This document shows, piece after piece, positions 12,401 through 25,600 of a stretch of 64,000 bases of DNA. The DNA comes from Himantopus leucocephalus (Eukaryota; Chordata; Aves; Charadriiformes; Recurvirostridae), in assembly GCA_003993805.1 (NCBI GenBank), contig RSEF01000003.1, positions 61,475,759 to 61,539,758 of the forward strand, written 5' to 3'. Numbering within the stretch: position 1 is the first letter of the stretch; every line of letters starts with the position of its first letter. The notes under the pieces are model-generated. The model did no database searches. It saw only the letters and a program-made list of their open reading frames with translations, and was not told the DNA's origin. The position numbers and the translations under genes are program-made.

Positions 12401-15400
12401 TTAGAAACACAGTATTTGTAGAATGATCTTTTGCTTGTATTGCATTCCAAATTACGGCAATTAGCAGTATTTGAGAGGTTTTCAAAGTCAAGCATTTCCT
12501 TGAAACAGTAGGCTATATCTTTAGATACCTGTATCTTCAACAGTCTTTTCTTACCCTGTCTTGAATTCAGTAGACTTTGATTTCCATTCAGTCCTGCAGC
12601 CCTGAATTCCGTGTTACAAGCTGAGTTCTGAGCTGAGTGGTTGGGGGAAAAAATACTTGCTTTTGTTTTTAAACTTGCTGCCTGATAGCTGAATTACATG
12701 CTTTGTGAAAAAGATTCAGCTAGTCTTTTTCCTAAGTATTAATAGTAACTTAGTTTTTAATGTTTTGGAAATAATCAGGGTTATTTTAAAAATGTTGATA
12801 AGCCCAGAGTGAAGTGTGTTGGTGAATGAATAGATACTAAAATGTGTAAATGAAGTTTGGTATTTAAAAGAAGTTGCAGAAAGTTCAGAAACAATAGATA
12901 GAATAGAAACAACTTAGATTCCATGTCAAGTGACTTGGTAGAAGCTATGCTAAAGCATAGACATATGGGTGAATATGATAAATTGGGGTATAATATGCAC
13001 GTTTTTACAGCAGGAAGTAATGCTGTAGAGGATAATTTGAAAGAATCAGCCTCTGTGTATACAGGTGATCTAGGCAATAGCTTCTGGCTTTTCAGAATGC
13101 TTTTGACAGACTCAATCAGTTAAGAATTTATATTAGAACAAGAAGGAAAGTAATATTCTGGACTAAAAAAGATGGAAAAGAAACCTAGAAATAACCATTT
13201 CTACTGAGTAGTGGTCCCACAAGACCTGTTATGTTTGGTATAGCGTACAGTGTTGGCTATTAATACAAAATTGCAGTCAGTCTGGCTGCAAAGAGTTTGG
13301 CAAGATTGTCCTAGTTGAGCGTTGGATAATAAAATGGCCAACCAGCACACTGTGCAGGGGTCTGCCAGTACCTGTTTTGCAGAGCAAATATCTGGGGAAC
13401 GTCGACTTGCTATTTGGATTACAGGTCAAGGGTGCTGATTTAAGTAACCTTGAGGAAGATGGAATTCTGTGGTGTTGAATTCCCTTAGTAAAGGTCTTTA
13501 AGCATCACCATCTTTGAGGAGGTGTTCAAATTAAGAGTCTGTAGTTGTCTTCCTGTTGTTCAGTTCCTGTTTTCTAAAATCTGAACTGTCAGAAACTCTG
13601 ATATTCAGGAAGATTTTCTTCTGTTTTCTTGTGTTTGTATGTCTGATCAGCATGCTACTTCCAGTGAGTGGCAGCCTGGTGAATTTTCAGTTTCTTGTTG
13701 TGCAGCAAGTCAAGACTTCAAAAACTTACCTTAGTCAAGGCGTACACTAGTTGCAGAAATATGCTTCAAATAAAATTGTTTTTATCAGCCAAAAATGTAT
13801 TACAGCTTTAGGAAAGGTAAAGATTGCGGGTAGTTTCAAACCTGGCGTGTTGATCCACAGTTTTAAGTTATTAAGGCCTGAGGCCCTCGAAAATGCTGTT
13901 TTACTTTGGGAATTATAGAATCTGTAAACACTTAAAATGTGCTGTTCAGTGGGATTCCACATTGACTTACTAAATTACTTTGGATAATTTTAAGGTGGTT
14001 ATTTGTATTTCTTCTCTGGAGTGAAGATAGTTAATTTTACAACGTGAAAGTATTTCAATATTGAGACTTTACTAACAAATAGTATTCAGTGGTATGTTCC
14101 TTATAGCAATAACTGAAATTAGTAAAATATTCTGCAGGGTTTGAGGGCAAAGTTTACCATGGTAATAAGTGAGATCAAAATTAATTTCTAAAGGTTTTAT
14201 CTCTTACTGTGATATTTTTCTCCTGTTTTTCTTAATCAGATGTGTGGTGCTAGCGATTAGGCCGCTTAAGACATTTTTTTTGTGCAGCTTATAACAGTAA
14301 TGTATCTCTTTTAGCCCGTCTTAATTCATGCCTTGATCAAATGAGAGAAGTTTTGGCAGAGTCTGTACCAGAGCAAACAATGGTGCAAGCAGTACTGGAT
14401 AGTAAATTTGATGTACAGAAGGCTTTGGATCTTGTGCTTTCACAAGGCAGTAAGCAAAATGTGAAGACCAAGAATGAGGACACTGTGATTGTAGGAAAGA
14501 CGACAAAAGGTATACTTCTATTTAATTGCTTACACTAAATTGTTTACATTCAAGATTATTCATTTCTATGTACAGTTTAATTTTGGCTTTACAAGCTGTG
14601 AAGATGCTTGTTATTGCATTAGTCATTTATTAGAAAATTAAAAAAGACCAACTTACTCTTCTGTTTCTGTGTTCTGAAAACATTTAAAGGAAACAGTAGC
14701 TTTTCATGAGCCAGAAGTCAAAATAAAACTGTAGTGTCAGCTTAAATTCAAACTGTAACCATCTGCAGTTCACAGTAAATTTCTGATTTCTAACACATGA
14801 CTTAACTGAATGAATACATGTCCTAAAAGTTGGACAAGATCTTTTAAGTTTTATGCACTTCCATTATTTGTTTGGTGAACTGACACCTCCCATGCCCAAT
14901 ACCTCCCTTTTGTGGGTACTGTCTATACAGTAACTTCCTTATTTTGATTTATGCATAAATCTTTGTAATCTTTACTGACATTCTTTGCTGATTCTTAAAG
15001 TTTCTTACGTATTTCAGTAGATACCCGTAATTTAATTGTAGAACATTGCATATCTTTGGATAACACTTAGTAATTAAATGCCTTTTCATGTTTCTTCTTG
15101 ATTTTTTTTTTTGTTGCTGCTGTGAACTTTAAAAAAAAAATTGGATATTTCGTTGTGACTCCACTTCCACCTGAAAATTATTGGCTATTGTAAGGTAAGG
15201 AGACTTACTTTGTTGTCCAGAAATGTGTGTTGACCCAGACAGTTTCTCTTGTGCAGTAGAAAATGTTGCTGACAACACCAGCATATCTCAGTTTGGAAAC
15301 TTGACAGCCAAAAGTGGTTCAGCTTGTTATTCTTTAATTACAAATGACAAAATGCTCCTTAATGCTGAAAAATCCAATATACCTTCATCTGAAAGGAAAG

Positions 15401-16683
15401 GATTGAAATCCTCTTCGCTTGTTCTGTCATCTTCTTTCAGTGGTGATTTGTGTAAAGGATCGTTTTATGAACCTGTGAATAAACAGGCAGAGAATCAACT
15501 AACAGAAAGCGCTAATGCAGTAAGTTCGATTCCTGAAAGTGAAGATGTTTACTTTAGCATAGGAAGTAACCCATCTGGAAATTCTTCCTTTAAGAAGTTG
15601 GAATGCAAGGAAACAGAGGACTTGAAATCCTTGCTGATGCAGAATGTGGTTTGTGATGCTCTGAGTCCTGAAGACAGCATTCCTCTTGTTTCCTCAAATG
15701 CTTCTGATTGTAATAGTAATGCAAATTTTTACAATCCTCTGTGTTTAACAAGTGTTTTAGGAAAATTGGCTCTTGATAACGAGGTCGGTCATACTGTAAA
15801 TAGAAAGAATGAACTTCTTGAAAATTTTTCTCCACTCGTGCAAAGTAGAAAACAAAGCCCCTCTTCAGACTTGGCTGCTTTGCCAGTGTTAAGGTCTGGA
15901 AGTACATCATTGGCTGACTTACTTCAGGAGCACCAGGAAAGCAGTGCTAGCCCCTGTTTTTCTTTGGCTGATCTTTATACCCAGTCCACAGCAAGTCTCA
16001 CTGATATGAAATTGGGAACCTCACCATTATCACAACTAGCAAGTCAACCCCAAACTTCAGGTGGGATGCCAGAGCTAACAGGATCTTTGTCTTCTCTAGC
16101 ACTCTCTAAAGTTTCTCCACTAAAGGAGGTTGAGAATTTATCACTCTCGGATTTAATAGCAGAGACTATTGAAATAGATAAAACTCAACAAAGGACGGAC
16201 TTCCCCATGCTCAATGTAACTGAATTGAGGCCCTCTAAAAGAACCAACATTGATTTAAGTGTCCTTGTAAAAAATGCAGATGTATCTGCAGAACAAAATG
16301 TGGTAGGACAGTCAAATATCTTAAGCCCTGAAACTAAACTTTTAAAAGAAAAACAAGGAAAATGTTCTGGTTTTGCCAAAACAAATAAAAAACCCAAAAG
16401 AGGGCTTACTCCTAAGAGGCAGGATTTATCCCGTTCATGGATGAAGGCGCTGCGTGCAAGACCTTCAGCTTTTGCTTTAACTTTGTGTCTCCGATATCCT
16501 CCAAAAGGTTATAAGCAGCGCGCAGTTGGTATACATAAAGCTTTCCTGTACAGTAGACAAGTACAAGATGTAAAACCCAAGGAAACTGGTCCTATAATAG
16601 CCATAACACCATTTGACTTCAAGTCAGCATCTCCTGATGATATTGTGAAAGCTAACCAAAAAAGAGCTTTTACGAGAGAGTAG
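6451..16683 (+). CDS. HBS1L: HBS1L short isoform, Ski7-like exosome-SKI adaptor
   Basis: Joining exons 1-4 (442 nt) to 15221-16683 gives an uninterrupted 634-residue protein. The first 147 residues are shared with the GTPase isoform; the rest comes from one large alternative last exon and has no GTPase motifs. Human HBS1L has a short isoform of this design and nearly this length (HBS1LV3/HBS1L3), shown experimentally to bridge the cytoplasmic RNA exosome and the SKI complex as yeast Ski7 does. The alternative part is low in predicted order, rich in Ser, Leu and Asn, and carries short linear motifs: an S-L-x-[DSQ]-[LM] series at residues 377-460, R561-xxx-F565-xxx-L569-xx-R572, and a C-terminal [12 protein letters not shown] at 612-623. 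The function is transferred from the human isoform. Confidence 0.93.
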
Positions 16684-19600
16684 TGGGGAAAAAAAAAATC
16701 AGCGTTTATATCTTGGTATATTAAAACCAATTTTAATTATATAGGACCTATTTATAATCCAGAATTGAATTTTTCTATTTTTTTAATTGACATATTACAG
16801 TTCTCACTGTTTGGTAGCAAATTTGTATGTGAACTTTTAAGCTGTTGCACTGAATATCTTTATTTTTGCCTAATTTTCACTGACAATTTAACATTTTTAA
16901 CTTTTGCAAGGTCTTGAGCTCTAGTACATAGATATTGCATGTACAAAATTCTGTAAACACCATTAGAGTTCTTGAAACATCTCTCTGGGTGTTGAAGCTA
17001 CAGTTCATTGGGAAGAACACAATTATTATTTTTTAAAGTAATTTAGTTTTGCTATATGGTGCATAGCTTGGGGAGTGGGAACCTCAGTTTACATTACAAC
17101 TGTTTTATTACATGTTCTTAAAATTAGATTTTCTGATAAGGTTTGTTACTAAACTGCCAGTCTTGTAATTGATATTTCCAGTCAATGTCATTATTCTCTC
17201 TATCTTTATACTGATGGCAATGTTACAACAGAAATACATTTAGTTTTTAAAAGCCATACTGACCTCAGGTTTTGACGCTTTTACTGGTGGTAGGACGTGT
17301 ATAGTTTTTGATAGGACCAAATTTGTAGGGGAGCAAGCAATTAAAATTGTGTGCCCCCCCCTCCAATCAGCTGTCAAAATGTGAATTTTAAAACAGCTAT
17401 TTTGTAGGCATATACATGTTGCATGTATTTCATGAGAAGTTTTGCTAGGATTCTGTGGTTTATTCTCAAGTCTTTCAGGAAAGTAGTGGAATAACAATTC
17501 TTTCAAATTTAGCATGAAAGTCTTTGCTCAATGGAAAAAAAAATTCAGGCAAGCATAAGTGGTGTTTGTGTCTGCCTCTTGACTGTTTTGAAGAAAGCTT
17601 CCTTTAGTAATGGAAACATCTTCTCTTCTACTGTTTGCACCCATTGCTGTTATTTTGAATCCTTAGATGGAAGATCAGAATCAGGACATTCTGGACTTAT
17701 TTTTTTAGCACCAGATTCTTGTTCTCCTGCTAGTCAAATTAGTAACTGCATGTATGTTTCAACTTTCCTTTTAGTACTCATTACTACTTTTAATATATTT
17801 CCAGTGTCAATGTCAGTATTTTAGATCCTGAACAGCAATAAGTGCAATAAAGGTACTGCTGCAACTAGAAAAATATGTTTGTCATATACTGCCATACACT
17901 TATTCATGCTAAACTTGGCAGCTAGTATGGAACAGTAGATACAATTTTCATCTAGTTTTAATCTAATTTTTGTTGAGCATGTTACATCAGAAAGGAGACA
18001 AAAACTTTAGAGTTATTCCTGACTTCAGGTTGCACTACATTTTTGTTTCTAAATAAAAATAAAATATGTTCCAGTGCTCTCAGGTACAAATTTCATGTTC
18101 TGTATATTTTGCTTGTTTATCTAGTTGATGCTATTGTCATTTAGGACTATGAGCAGTGTGACCTCTAACCTTTTGAATAAAATCAATGTTTCTTACCCTT
18201 ACTAATAAAAGTTTTATATAATGACAGTGCTGCAGCGTTTATGTTCTAGTTGACATGTTAATCTAGCCATCTGTGTCCTTATGTATTTTAAGTGCCTTAA
18301 AACACTGAAGTGTAAATAATACAATCCAGTGTACATACTATGATCTGATAAGTTCATGAGCAGGAGCATAATTGATTTCTTTCCTCAGAAGACTTCCTAT
18401 AGAAGTCTGGCTGATGCTGATTGTATACCGGTTGTGTTATTAATTAGTCTTAATGGAAAATTCTGCTTTTTTGAACAATACGAAATGCTTTTTGGTGATC
18501 AGTTTCTCTGTAGGTAGTCCAAATATTAACTTCCCACTGCTTAAAAGTCCAAGTCATACTGAGGAAAAATGTCCTATTTGGAGAGTTTATAAAAAGTCCA
18601 CTTTTTCCAAAATTGTGTGTATTCTTCTCGTAGAGAAATTCTGATTTTTAAAAGGAAAATCTTAGTGCAAAGTTTGGGATAGTCATGGCTGGTATATTGT
18701 TAGGTGGTTTTGCTTTCTTAGTTTCCAAATCCTCTTGAGGCCCCAATTAACGTAGATAGAGATTTCTAATACATGTGTGTTTCTTAAATTTTCATTGAAT
18801 AGCTTCATTTTTCCCTCTAAATCTTTTCTCTTACTCTTGTTGAACTTTTGTTTGGTTTTGGTCTGTTTTCTCATTCCTGTGGCTGCTCTTCTTTGCATAA
18901 AACTTCTTAGCATTTTTAATAATCTTAGAGCCTGAACTGGACATACACCTAAATGTATGTCCTATGGATTCCATTGGAAAGTATGTACAAGTAGTAGGAG
19001 GCAACGTGTAGTACTTGGAGCTTGGTTTTCTCATAGATTTCATGCAGATAAAGGAGGAACAAGTGACTGAAGGCAAAGGACATCAGCATTATATGTTTAT
19101 TGTGGATCTCACTGTGGGATTGATACCTTAGTAAACAACTTAGGATCTTGTTGGGTAGCTAGATTTTCATACGTAAATACTTTTTCATTGGCATTTGTCT
19201 CAGTGTTGTTAGTGATCTGGAAGAAGCAATACATGCTGTTCGGTGTATAAGGAGCAGGGGAGGGATTTTTCTTCATTTTGCAATCCTGACTCCTGAAGCG
19301 AGCCTTGAATTAGTACAAACCTGCAGGCTGAATACCACAGAGTTGCATAAGTGGTGGATAAACCTGAATTCCAATTAATTTTCAGCAGAGATTATTTATT
19401 TCCATGCTTGGAAATTTCTAGAGTTTTGTTTTTATAAGCAAAAGATAATATGTTACTATATTTGCTTTTTAAACGAAACAGGTGTTTTAATAGTTTCCTT
19501 AACTATTCCTTAATTTTCTTACAGAGAACTGGGTTTGTGTCATTAGTGACAGGTTTGATTGTCTTAGAATACTGCATGATATTATGGTATATGGCATTTT

Positions 19601-22600
19601 TGTACAAGAAGCCTGTGTTTGGCCTTTGCCATGAAGTATTTCTGCCTAATGAATGTTAGAATTCTTGTTAACTAAATCTGTCTATTTTATGCTTAACACA
19701 GTGAGCTTATTTTATTGATGTATGTATAAAACTTCCCTCCCCACCCCCATTTTGCAGCTAGTGTGTATTTTTGTCTAATACGGGTAATTGTGTTATTTGT
19801 TTTGGAATTCACACATTAACATTGCAAAGTACTTGTGTCTGTGTTTGCATATGGACATAAAAAGATAATATTAAACTACACAGATATACTACTGGTATTC
19901 AGACTGTATGCTCCTAGGGTATTTTGTACATTAAATTTATTTTGTACATACTTTTTAAGTGGCTGCTGAATAATTTCGACATAAAATTGCCTTGTGGACA
20001 TTGCTTGATGTACCTAAATAAAATGTATATTCTTAAAAACTGACTTAATTACAATTTCTTGTTAACTTACTTGATAGGAATAGAGTTGTGATTGAATGTT
20101 CTATAATGATTCTATCTATTGTGGAAACAGGTTCCAGTTCTTGTCTAGGTTTGTATGGGCATACTGCTTTCCATGGAAGATTCCTTTGGAGAAAGTAAGG
20201 CAAAAACTGGCATCTGATAGTGTGTCTTCAGATACCATATTGAGGCTCCATCTTGCTTTTGGTTAGAAATGGGTTTGTAAAGTTTTGGGGTTTTTTTTTT
20301 TAGATCATTTTAGTAGCATTTTTAAACCTTGTTTGGATCTTAAAAGGAAAGGATATCAGTGAAATAAGAAAAAAGTGACTGTCTAAAGTTAGTTTTCAAC
20401 TTCCTTACAGTAGAAATTAGAGCTACTGTAGTTGATTTCTTAAAATCAACATTCTTAATGTGTCTCTAAATACTTGTTCCATTTTTCTTTTTTAGGTTTC
20501 CTTTTTCTAGCCCATTTCTATCTGAACGTGTTTTGGGAAACCAGGGCAAATTGAAAGTCAAAGTATGAGAAGGGTAGGAAAATGGCAACACCCATTGGGA
20601 TATCAAAAATGATTGATGCTTTGTACCCTTTGGGATGTGATTTAACATAATTACATTTAGCTGTATTTTAATTACAACAGAAAACACTTTTGTTTTGAGA
20701 AAAGTATAGAATGTACGAAGATAAGCTTCAGATTTAAAGAAAACCCATGTGGTTAAAACTTCACATACCTGGTTTTTACTTTTTATTCAGAAATAACTAT
20801 ATGAGTAATTTCTCATTGAATTGTTAAGACATTTCTCAGGATCTTAAGGTTCAGAGGCAGCAAGCGACTTGAATTTCTGGAACTGTCGCACAATAATATT
20901 TCAAAATCTTATTTCTAAGAGACTAAGTGGTGGAGTGAGGTAGTCTTTACAATTTTGTTTTGCCTTATTTCCTCTAATCATGTCGTTCAAATACATTTTT
21001 CAGTAATCAACAATTTCTGAAAATCTATACTTACGTAAAAAGTTAAAGAGCAACTACTACTACTGCAAAAATGAATAGCTATACAAAGTATTTGTATGAC
21101 AATAGGATGTAGGTTGTCTTTATGAAATGTATATAGTTTATTGCAGTACCTTTGTACAAGGGCAGTAGTTTAGGGTTATAAACATAATTATTCACATCTC
21201 TTTCGAATCTAAAGTGCTCAGCTTTTCAAAGTTGTTAAAGTGTTTTTGTATTAAATGTTGATTATGAATTGTGGTTGGGAGGAAAAAAAACAAAGCAGAA
21301 ATTTCATCACATTGTAATTCATGCAGCGGAAATAAACTTCCTAAAGTTCTGAAAAGGGATGCTTCTCTGATTTTTTTGGTTCTTTGGAAATTGAGTTGAA
21401 TTTTTATGGATAACTTAAATCCTTTTTTGGTTTGTGTGAAGTGTAGACAGCTGATAAACTCTTAAGTAGTTTTTATGTTCAGTTCACTATGTCCAAATTG
21501 CTATTTAGATGATGAGGAAGCGTCATTAGTCCAAGTTATCTATAGTTCTGTGTGTGCTAGTGGTTTTGACCTTAGAGGATTTTCTGTGGGGAAGTAAGTG
21601 AAACTTCTTTCGTGAAACTGGCGTGTTTAATCTGCACTAGAAAACAATGTGATGAAACAAAAATCAAAGCCAATGGTGATTTATTTATTTCTTGAAGCAA
21701 GCTCTCTTGGTCTTCCTAAATTGCTGTCTTAATGCTGTTCAATGGGAATGGGTCTCTATTTTATTATTACTGTACTGTACAGCCGGTTGCTCTTTTATGC
21801 AAACTGTTGAAGTATACTTTTTACCAAAAGTAAAAGCTAATTGCAGCTTGTGATTTTGGATGATTGTTGAGATGAATGATTCTTGTGAAATGGTTCCTGA
21901 GTTTCTGGTGTCTGTGTTGTCACGCAAGTGTTCTTTATCTGGTTTATGGGCACGTTACATTGCATACTTAAAAATGGCCCATTAAAAACAATTGTCAGTG
22001 ACTTCTGACGTTTGTCAGTCGTTTGCTGGTCAAGTAATTGATTTGGATGCTTAGTGTTGGTAGGATTCCTTTGGAAAATAACCCATTGCCCTTCTCGACA
22101 ACTTTCTGGAAGTAGAATGACCAGAAGATGACTATACAGAGATTAAAATGATACATTTCGAAAGAACTCATGAACAATTTGTGAAGAATTGCTGACTTAT
22201 GAAGACATAGTGAAAATGGTCTTACTCTTTTATCATGAGAACCTGGAGATTTTAGAGAAGAGTTGCTTATGAAGGATTAGTCATCAACATGTCAATGTGT
22301 GGAGGTAATAGCTGATGAAGATGGACATTATTTTAGTATTTCTATTGGCTGTTTTGAGTATTTTTGTCCGTAAAATCAAAGAATGAAACCTTAATACAAA
22401 TTTCTTTTTGACTGGTGACATATGTTCTTGACATAAGTAGCATTTCTCGGGCATCCTTTGCTTAATCTCAGCAGTGGGTATTAATGATGTTCAGAGATTG
22501 CAATTTGAAATGCACTCTTATAGTTAAGTTTGCTTTCACTATAGTGAAGAGAAGCAAGTATTTTTGCTTGATATTTATGGGTTCTCTGAGAAACCTTTTT

Positions 22601-25600
22601 TAAAGTTCAAATTTCAAAAACTTGTTTATGTAAAAAATGGTACTTTCTTAGTCAAAAGGATCTGCATTCTGTGCATATTCATTTCATTTCTTCTTGCTTT
22701 TTCTGGCTAAACTGCATTTTCATTTCTTTTTGCCTGTGTTAGTATTGCAGAACAAATACAGATACTGGTGAGTGAGCTAGATTCTATTCCATTTCAGGCA
22801 CCATTAACGGAATTGTTAACCGCTTTATGACACTAAGATTTTTGGTTTTAGTGATGTACGAGCAAGAAGGAGGTCAGATGTCTGTAAATGTGCAGTCCTT
22901 GCAGGAAATTAAAACTACTGTGAACTGAGCACGTTTAGTTTGATTGTTGTTGGGGTAGCAGGGAGTCTAGTCTATTTTAAATGAAGTCATTCTTGTAGTT
23001 GAGCTATCTTTGTAGGGGCACTGGCTATTTTGCATTATGGGAATTTCTCAGGAATAACACCAAGAACAGGGCCTTTATAAGGCTATATGTATAAATATTT
23101 AAAAAGAAACAAGCTTCACATTAAAGAGTCAAAATTGAAACTAAGGCACAGGAAGTTGAAAAGCCTTACTCATGATATGCCAGATAATCTAGGAATAGAG
23201 CGCAGGTCTCAAGCTCAAGTCTAGTTTTCGAAATATTGGGCTATACTGCTTTGCTTGCACCTCTTAATAGAGAAGCAGGTATTTCTTCACTGGCATTTAT
23301 TTTTGGTTTAGGTTTTTTATTAATACTGCATGTATTTAGATTTTTGACGTAGCTATTAAGACAGTGTGGGTGCTTTCAAGAATACAAGCCACAAGTAAAA
23401 TTAGTAGGTGCTTAGCTTGCATTTTGTTAATGTTGTTTATGTTTCAGTTTTATAGAATTCTTTTTTTGCATCTCCTGTATAAATGTCTTCCTTCATTTTT
23501 GCTTTACTCCAGAAACAAATAAACAAAAATACCACAAATGTTACCACAATGTGACTTAACGTAATTAGGTTTTTATTTTCACTCAGTTGAATGCAGCAAG
23601 GTTTGGTTTTGGTTCAGAATGATGGGTGTTTCTCAGTCCATGGACGAATACTTATTTGTCTTCTGTCTTTGTATGCTACAGGTGGACACTGTGATCGCAG
23701 TTTCTTCCTAGTGCAAAATGTCAGAATGCAGATTATTGTGCTTTAACAGATAACTTTTATCATTTCTGTTTTGTAGTTAATGGACTAGTGAAGTTGGGAG
23801 TCTTAAATGAAAAGACAAACACACTGATAGTTTGGATTTTATTTATAGGGAGAATTACAAAGAAATCCTGGAGGAGGAAGCATTCTGAAGTTTAATGGTG
23901 ATGTACAATATATTTTCATTAGCTTAGAGTCCCTCAGGTTTTACTTCCATTTATCATACTAGGCTCTAAGACTTTGGTTTCGCACATTTGAAAATCAAGT
24001 AGTTATACCTGGGTAGCTCAGAAGAAATTTTGATCCCCAACTTCAATTACCTGTACTAACTTTTCAGTAACAGGGCAGTTCTCAAATGCCTGCTATAGGG
24101 ATGAGAGCCCATTGTGCTCAACGATACACAGATATGGCATGTATTCAGTCTGTGACAAAGAGAATGTGTTCTTTACTGAGTGGAAATGTTTGAAATCTAA
24201 CATGACTGATGATATAGTTATATCTTAAATCATGGAAAGTAATGAGAATTTAAGACTTCCGTGTTTTGTATAAGAAAAGTATATACACAGACTTTGAGTA
24301 GTTACTGAATCTTGACACTGAGGTACTGTGTGGGTTTGAGAAAGGAAGTGGCTTATTTCAGGGAAAAATGTGTCACCAGCAATGAAAAGCTTTTAAAAAT
24401 CCTTTGAGATACCTTTTTGAGATTCTCCTCATACATACTGTACACCTACACTGGAAAAAGTGACACTCCAGGCTTTTTCTGAGTTTTCTTTTATGGTCCT
24501 TTAACACTAGTTTGGTTTACTTTTTTTTCGGACAAAATACAAACCTATACAAAGTCAATCATTGTCATAGTTGACTGTATCATGTATGAAAGTTGGGTGT
24601 TTTGCTTGGAAACCAAGAGAGCGTAGATAAAACTAAAAATGATTGTATCCTTTTTAGAACTTTGGGATTCCAGAAGAACCAGAGTTCCTGGGGAAACAGT
24701 AGCTCCTCTTGTTCTTACAGTGGCCTTCTATCTCAGTCCCTTCAGGTGATGGTAAAGATGAACCATCAGTTGGTTTTCTCTGTTTCTTTAGAAGGTAAAG
24801 TGAAGAATTTACTGATTTCTCAGATGTGATTGCTGGAGTGCCAGGAAGGTATGGGTGGAGTCACATTTTCTTAAATCCTGTTAAGTTTTAAGGATGGATG
24901 ATTGCTGGTGTAGTGCTGTTGTATACCAATTTTAACGTTGTAAGTCCTGCCTGAAGTTTGCACTTCAGTACTGAAAGCAAAGCTGTTGACAAGGCTGAGA
25001 CAGTAGTATTTTGCAGCTGTAAACCAAGGCATTTCAGCTCTAGAAACTAGTGAGACATCTAAATATTAGAAGTATAGGCATATCAAATCCAAAATTGTGG
25101 GAGCAAAAGAAACTGTTTAAAATATATCAGTTACTGATGAAAAGGAGCTTGGATGCCAATAGGAAGCACATGTGAAAATTCAGAAATGAAGTTAACGATA
25201 AAAGCAAGGAAGGTGTAAAAATGCAAGCTTAAAACACAAAATTACTTTACAATGTCTGTTCATGCTAGTTGTCTTTTCCTATAAATACTATTGTTCCTTC
25301 CCTATAAAATTTGCGTTATAATACCCACCTTATTTCTGTACTGTCTTCTGGATGTGTTTCTGCAGTATCATACTTTTTTTTATTCTGTGTGATTCAATAT
25401 TGTTATAAAACATATTAGTTGCATAGTCTAGTGTATTATGCCACATACATACCAACAGAAATGCCACCCACCCACTACTTGTGTGCCTCTATTTGCACCT
25501 GAACTGGTTTGTTCTTGGGTAAGAAAATATTATCTGCTTTTCATTATCTCAGTTTCTGTATTCTTTCATAAAACTAGCATTTCAGTCTGCAGAGTGGACA

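Noticed and set aside
13316..13540. Stretch with phrases such as atctttgaggaggtgttcaa, considered as an old CR1 fragment
   Set aside because: Too short and diverged to support; no CR1 end or conserved ORF2 motif is visible.
15590..15910. 106-codon minus-strand frame inside exon 5a
   Set aside because: It is the antisense shadow of the Ski7-like coding sequence, with no independent support.
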